Assembly: GCA_011322515.1 (NCBI GenBank)
Contig: DRMS01000288.1
Coordinates: 1-9,474 of the forward strand
Length of the DNA stretch: 9,474 nt
Source: Leucothrix mucor
Lineage (GTDB): Bacteria; Pseudomonadota; Gammaproteobacteria; Thiotrichales; Thiotrichaceae
Direction: 5' to 3'
The notes below the pieces were generated by a model. The model had not been told where the DNA came from, did no database searches, and saw only the letters and a program-made list of their open reading frames with translations. The translations under genes were made by a program, and so were the position numbers. Shown one piece after another: positions 6,298 to 9,474 of the stretch (its first letter is position 1; each line of letters starts with the position of its first letter).

Positions 6298-8556
6298 TTA
6301 AGCTACTTTATGCAGTTTTAATTGTGTCACCTTAGGACTTTCTATACTTTTTGTATCTTCATCGTCTGAGTAAGGATAATGATAATCCTCATGATAATCA
6401 GAATCGACAACAGAACGATCTACACGAGTAAAGAGTAAACCAACAATATTGCTATGTGCTCTTTCAAGACGTTTCAAACTCTTCATTAAAGTAACTTTAC
6501 GTGTCTTGCCAGCTTCGACTGCTAGCACAGTTGCATCACATAGACCTGATATAACGAGCGCATCAGCTAATCCCAGCACAGGAGGACCATCAATAATAAC
6601 ATAATCAAAATCAGCAGATGCATTGCTTAATAATGTTCCCATACGCTTACCTGATAATAACTCAACAGGATCGGGAGGTATTGGACCAGAAGTAACCGCA
6701 TAGAGATTTTTAATCATTGTTGGGCGGTTAATTTCACTACTAGAACCACCACCCGCTAGATAATTAGTCAAACCTTGGTAATTTTCTAACTTAAATAGTT
6801 TATGAAGTGATGGATTACGTAAATCTGCATCGATTACCAATACCTTATTTCCACCTTGTGCATAGGCAGTCGCTAAATTTAGAGCAATAGTACTTTTACC
6901 CTCTCCCGCAGCAGAACTTGTTATAAACGTACTTTTTGGTGCTCCTTCTCTAGTTGAAAATCTCAAACTAGTTCTTAATGAACGAATAGCCTCAGCTAGT
7001 GTAGATTTTGGTTCATGATAGGTTTGCAGGGCAATAGAGCGTGAGCTTAAGGATTTTAATGCAGGCAACATGCCTAGCACAGGAAGACCCGTCACTCTTT
7101 CAAGTTCATTAGGATTCTTTACAGTATCATCCATAAACTCACGTAGGAAAGCTGCTCCCATCCCAAGAAGCAAGCCCAGTAAAAGTCCAAAAGTCAGGTT
7201 AGTTTTAAAATTAGGCTTAAATTTCTTATAAGGTACACCCGCCTTATCCACAATAGAAATATTATTATTATCAACATTGCCAGCAATACTAACTTTCTTT
7301 AGTTGACCTAATAGATCCTTATATAACTCACGATTAGATTTTACTTCACGCAATAAAGTATTGTACTTAATACTTTTACCTTGAAGCTCCAAGGTTTCCA
7401 TTTTTAATTTATTTAATTGCGTTTTAATCATCGTTTCTTTTTGCTTAGCAGCAGAAAACTCTGATTTCAAGGCACTTTTAATCGCATAAGATTCAATATT
7501 AATTTGTGATCTAACTTCATCTATTTGCTTTTTTATGCGCTTTGCACGTGATGAGCGTGGGGAATATTTTTTTAAGATTTCTTGTGAGTTTGCCTCAAGT
7601 CTCGCTATTGTTTTCTTTAACGACTGTATATAGGGGTCTTTAAGTATTCGAACAGAAGTCGCATTTTCATCATCAGCTATTTGCTGAGACTGTAGATAAG
7701 CTGATTCGGCTTCAATACGCTCCTTCTTTGCCGTTACAAGCTCTTCAGACATTTTCTTTAATGAGTGCGAATTACTATCTTCTCCATCAGAATTCTGAAT
7801 AATTCCATACTTGATTGCATATTTGTTTAGTTTGTTTTCTGAGCTTTCCAGATTTTTCTTAGTCTTATTCAGGCTAGTCGCCAAAAACTCCTTTGAATAA
7901 GATGCCGTATCATAGCGACGCTCCAAGTTCATGCGCACAAATGTTTTTGTAACAGCATTCGTAATATTGGCAGCTAGCTGAGGCTCTTTTGATTCATAAT
8001 TAATCTGTATTAATTGCGAATTACTAACAGGAGTAACACTTAAACCTTCAAGAAAAGCCGTCTCAACCATGCTTGGATTATTTTTATCCACATTTTGCAA
8101 TCCAAGCATTGCTTTAAATTTAGAAACAATGCCACCAGACTCCGCACTATTCTCTAAATTAAGTTGATTAATAACACGGCGCGCCAATGTGCGACTTTGA
8201 ATCAGCTGTCGCTGGGTTTCATAAAAGTCTTTATCGCTTCGAGACTCTAAAGGATTCAACATATCAATGTTGACAACTTTATTCGTATTCCTTTGAATTT
8301 GAACTGTAGAACTCGCTCTATAAACTGGATCCATTAACAAAGTTAAAATAAGTGCTAGCAATAATGTTGCTACTGTAAATCCAACCAATAGTGCTTTGTG
8401 CCTACTTAATGTGTTAATAAATTCACGTAAATTTAGTCCAGAACGGGGTTCTAGTATCTCTTCTGGGTAAACATCGTTTGAAGAAACAACCAGTTGACCT
8501 TGGTCGTTTCCTTTTGAAATATTGGCGGGAAGCCTTTGGCTATTTTTTGAGCTCAT
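6298..8556 (-). CDS. Wzc-like polysaccharide co-polymerase with tyrosine autokinase domain
   Basis: Inner-membrane protein that controls chain length and export of exopolysaccharide or capsule, regulated by autophosphorylation on C-terminal tyrosines. Counted from ATG 8556 it has 752 residues: transmembrane segment 1 at about 56-75, a periplasmic Wzz-type domain with long coiled-coil regions (about 230-430), transmembrane segment 2 at about 454-471, then the cytoplasmic kinase. The kinase shows the EAIRSLRT oligomerisation motif (522-529), Walker A SSAAGEGKST (547-556), Walker A' VLVIDADLR (572-580) and Walker B YVIIDGPP (652-659). A tyrosine-rich tail has tyrosines at 721, 725, 727 and 729 in DSDYHEDYHYPYSDDED. 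Everything needed for activity is present. The start is uncertain: ATG 8565 and TTG 8583 are also in frame, and none has a good ribosome binding site. No Wza-type export gene or tyrosine phosphatase is adjacent; only the J-domain gene follows. Confidence 0.93.
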   Translation of the reverse strand: MSSKNSQRLPANISKGNDQGQLVVSSNDVYPEEILEPRSGLNLREFINTLSRHKALLVGFTVATLLLALILTLLMDPVYRASSTVQIQRNTNKVVNIDMLNPLESRSDKDFYETQRQLIQSRTLARRVINQLNLENSAESGGIVSKFKAMLGLQNVDKNNPSMVETAFLEGLSVTPVSNSQLIQINYESKEPQLAANITNAVTKTFVRMNLERRYDTASYSKEFLATSLNKTKKNLESSENKLNKYAIKYGIIQNSDGEDSNSHSLKKMSEELVTAKKERIEAESAYLQSQQIADDENATSVRILKDPYIQSLKKTIARLEANSQEILKKYSPRSSRAKRIKKQIDEVRSQINIESYAIKSALKSEFSAAKQKETMIKTQLNKLKMETLELQGKSIKYNTLLREVKSNRELYKDLLGQLKKVSIAGNVDNNNISIVDKAGVPYKKFKPNFKTNLTFGLLLGLLLGMGAAFLREFMDDTVKNPNELERVTGLPVLGMLPALKSLSSRSIALQTYHEPKSTLAEAIRSLRTSLRFSTREGAPKSTFITSSAAGEGKSTIALNLATAYAQGGNKVLVIDADLRNPSLHKLFKLENYQGLTNYLAGGGSSSEINRPTMIKNLYAVTSGPIPPDPVELLSGKRMGTLLSNASADFDYVIIDGPPVLGLADALVISGLCDATVLAVEAGKTRKVTLMKSLKRLERAHSNIVGLLFTRVDRSVVDSDYHEDYHYPYSDDEDTKSIESPKVTQLKLHKVA

Positions 8557-8603
8557 ATGTTCCATACAATTTGTAGTTGGCAATATTAATCACACCAAAC
8601 CAG

Positions 8604-8627
8604 AAAAAACAGACAATCATCTGTTTT
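8604..8627 (-). terminator. Intrinsic terminator-like hairpin in the kinase leader (possible attenuator)
   Basis: On the minus strand AAAACAGA, loop TGATTG and TCTGTTTT form a perfect 8-bp stem, with the T-run extending to six T (8609-8604). It lies about 50 nt upstream of the chosen kinase start. No gene lies upstream within the window for it to terminate, so a role as leader attenuator for the kinase-J-domain operon, or as the end of an upstream transcript, is possible. The stem is AT-rich and short, so strength is uncertain. Confidence 0.45.
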
Positions 8628-8636
8628 AAATCACTG

Positions 8637-8665
8637 TTGACACTCAAGTAGGTAGACACAATAAA
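8637..8665 (+). promoter_or_regulatory. Possible rightward promoter before an AT-rich hairpin
   Basis: A perfect -35 box TTGACA (8637-8642) is followed after 17 bp by AATAAA (8660-8665), four of six matches to a -10 box. It points away from the kinase gene, and the hairpin with a T-run at 8674-8718 follows at once. In an AT-rich region chance matches are common. Confidence 0.25.
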
Positions 8666-8673
8666 TCTGGGGT

Positions 8674-8718
8674 AATTCTAAATAAAACATATCCTTATGT
8701 ATTATTTAGAATTTTTTT
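8674..8718 (+). terminator. AT-rich hairpin followed by seven T
   Basis: AATTCTAAATAA (8674-8685) pairs perfectly with TTATTTAGAATT (8702-8713); after one mismatch the inner ACATA/TATGT adds five pairs around a TCCT loop. Seven T (8712-8718) follow, giving a rightward terminator-like form. No rightward gene ends here, so it may instead be an operator or a leader hairpin for the leftward kinase transcript. Confidence 0.45.
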
Positions 8719-9013
8719 GGTGTAATTATTCATTAATTTTAAAGATGGTAAAGTCCTAACAGCATCTTGTTCATCCCTAAAAGTCTGTTTAAAGTCAATT
8801 TTCCATTAAATTCCTTTCTAGTTCTATTTCTAAGCGACAAGCCCATGTATATGAACGATGAAATAACACACAGTTTCTATATCATATCGCACGCAAGATA
8901 GTAGCAAAAAATAAAAATTGTAACAATCAAGTGGGAAATATATCCCCAGATAACTGGGTTAAATTTTCTGATAAAATGAACTATTTTTATTTAGCGAGAG
9001 ATAAGTAGTAATT
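8719..9013. other. Intergenic stretch without a recognisable gene
   Basis: No open frame of useful length on either strand. It likely contains the leftward promoter of the kinase operon, but no convincing hexamer pair was found. Small structures are ATTGTAACAAT (8917-8927) and CCCAG-ATAA-CTGGG (8945-8958). No similarity to the window's repeat families was seen. Confidence 0.5.
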
Positions 9014-9192
9014 AGGAAGTTCCAAGTAATCAATTTACCTATATTGCGCTGTTTTTTTGTTTCTGATTGGAGCATCTCAAGAGGCGCATAGTTGCTCTAC
9101 ACAACGATTGAGATGATTCAAGCAGGAGCAAAAGGGCAAGTAAGGAACGTGCACGTTCCTAAGATGAGTAAAATCATTGCTTGGAACTTCCT
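9014..9192 (+). mobile_element. Inverted-repeat element of a second family (179 bp)
   Basis: The ends are inverted repeats: AGGAAGTTCCAAGTAAT (9014-9030) and ATTGCTTGGAACTTCCT (9176-9192) match at 16 of 17 positions when one is reversed. Inside are CATCTCAA (9073-9080) pairing with TTGAGATG (9108-9115), and an 18-bp perfect palindrome AGGAACGTGCACGTTCCT (9143-9160). The left half is repeated at 3969-4062 in the opposite orientation at about 80% identity, which shows that the sequence is dispersed. I see no target duplication around it, so mobility is less certain than for the other family. No credible gene inside. Confidence 0.6.
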
Positions 9193-9244
9193 GAGCACTC
9201 CAACAAGATAAGTTTGATGGCTTTAGCGAATCAGAACATAGTTA

Positions 9245-9379
9245 GGCTACCAGTTTAAGGCGGGACAGTTCATGTTTCTGTTATTCACCCGCACCCTTCG
9301 ACAAGCTAGTTCCCTGAGCTTGTCGAAGGGTGCGGGTTATTTGCCATGATGTTACTTGTCCCTCCTTAAGTTGGTAGCC
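9245..9379 (-). mobile_element. MITE-like element, copy C (135 bp, inverted orientation)
   Basis: Terminal inverted repeats GGCTACCAGTTTAAGGCGGG (from 9245) and its complement ending at 9379 are flanked by a perfect 8-bp target duplication CATAGTTA (9237-9244 and 9380-9387). Its internal sequence matches the reverse complement of copy B closely, so it is in the opposite orientation. The central palindrome has 21-bp perfect arms (9287-9307 and 9317-9337). It is 10 bp shorter than copy B, mainly because one of two AAGCT-linked units at the palindrome tip has been lost. No coding capacity. Confidence 0.9.
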
Positions 9380-9387
9380 CATAGTTA

Positions 9388-9474
9388 GCCAACAGGAAAC
9401 TGCCTGAGAATTACCGTGATTAATTTATTGAGCATTATATGGTGTACTTTCCAATTACTGACCATGATATATAG
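9388..9474. other. Window end without a recognisable feature
   Basis: No gene, hairpin or repeat is recognised in these last bases. A gene could begin beyond the edge. Confidence 0.4.

Noticed and set aside
8583..8583. TTG start for the kinase gene
   Set aside because: Rare start without a good ribosome binding site; ATG 8556 or 8565 give ordinary starts and the extra residues show no conserved feature. Not fully excluded.
9057..9210. Possible coding frame through the second-family repeat (…QAGAKGQVRNVHVPKMSK…)
   Set aside because: No start codon with a ribosome binding site, it crosses the inverted repeat end and the palindrome, and the other copy does not preserve the frame.

Overview
The window looks like a chromosomal segment of an AT-rich gammaproteobacterium. 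The proteins (ProS, DnaX, YbaB, RecR, HinT) resemble gammaproteobacterial versions, and the order ffs-dnaX-ybaB-recR is a classic housekeeping cluster. I cannot name the genus. A sulfur-oxidising or methanotroph-like lineage would fit, but that is only an impression.

Left part (1-3909). The 5' part of proS runs leftward off the edge and is divergent from a rightward cluster: the 4.5S/SRP RNA gene (ffs), dnaX (tau/gamma clamp-loader subunit), ybaB (nucleoid-associated protein), recR (recombination mediator) and a HIT-family hydrolase (hinT). dnaX contains a run of ten A. A one-base slip there in either direction meets a stop within six codons, so the short gamma form is probably made by slippage.

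Middle (3910-5522). This is a repeat-rich, gene-poor region around one leftward gene, a membrane-anchored M23 (LytM-type) metallopeptidase. It holds a truncated repeat copy, a solitary 22-bp-arm palindrome, two copies of a MITE-like element with 23-bp terminal inverted repeats, and a small GC-rich island of unknown nature.

Right part (5523-8583). A leftward two-gene operon encodes a Wzc-like bacterial tyrosine autokinase/chain-length regulator of exopolysaccharide export and, 31 bp downstream, a membrane-anchored J-domain protein with an intact HPD motif. The start codon of the J-domain gene lies in the stem of a perfect 11-bp hairpin whose loop carries the Shine-Dalgarno-like sequence. This suggests coupling to kinase translation or conditional translation.

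Right end (8584-9474). I see no gene here. The region holds an attenuator-like hairpin in the kinase leader, a second AT-rich hairpin followed by a T-run, a 179-bp inverted-repeat element related to the truncated copy at 3969-4062, and a third MITE copy. All three MITE copies are flanked by perfect 8-bp target duplications (AACACGAG, GATTATTT, CATAGTTA). This is the clearest unlabelled mobile system in the window.
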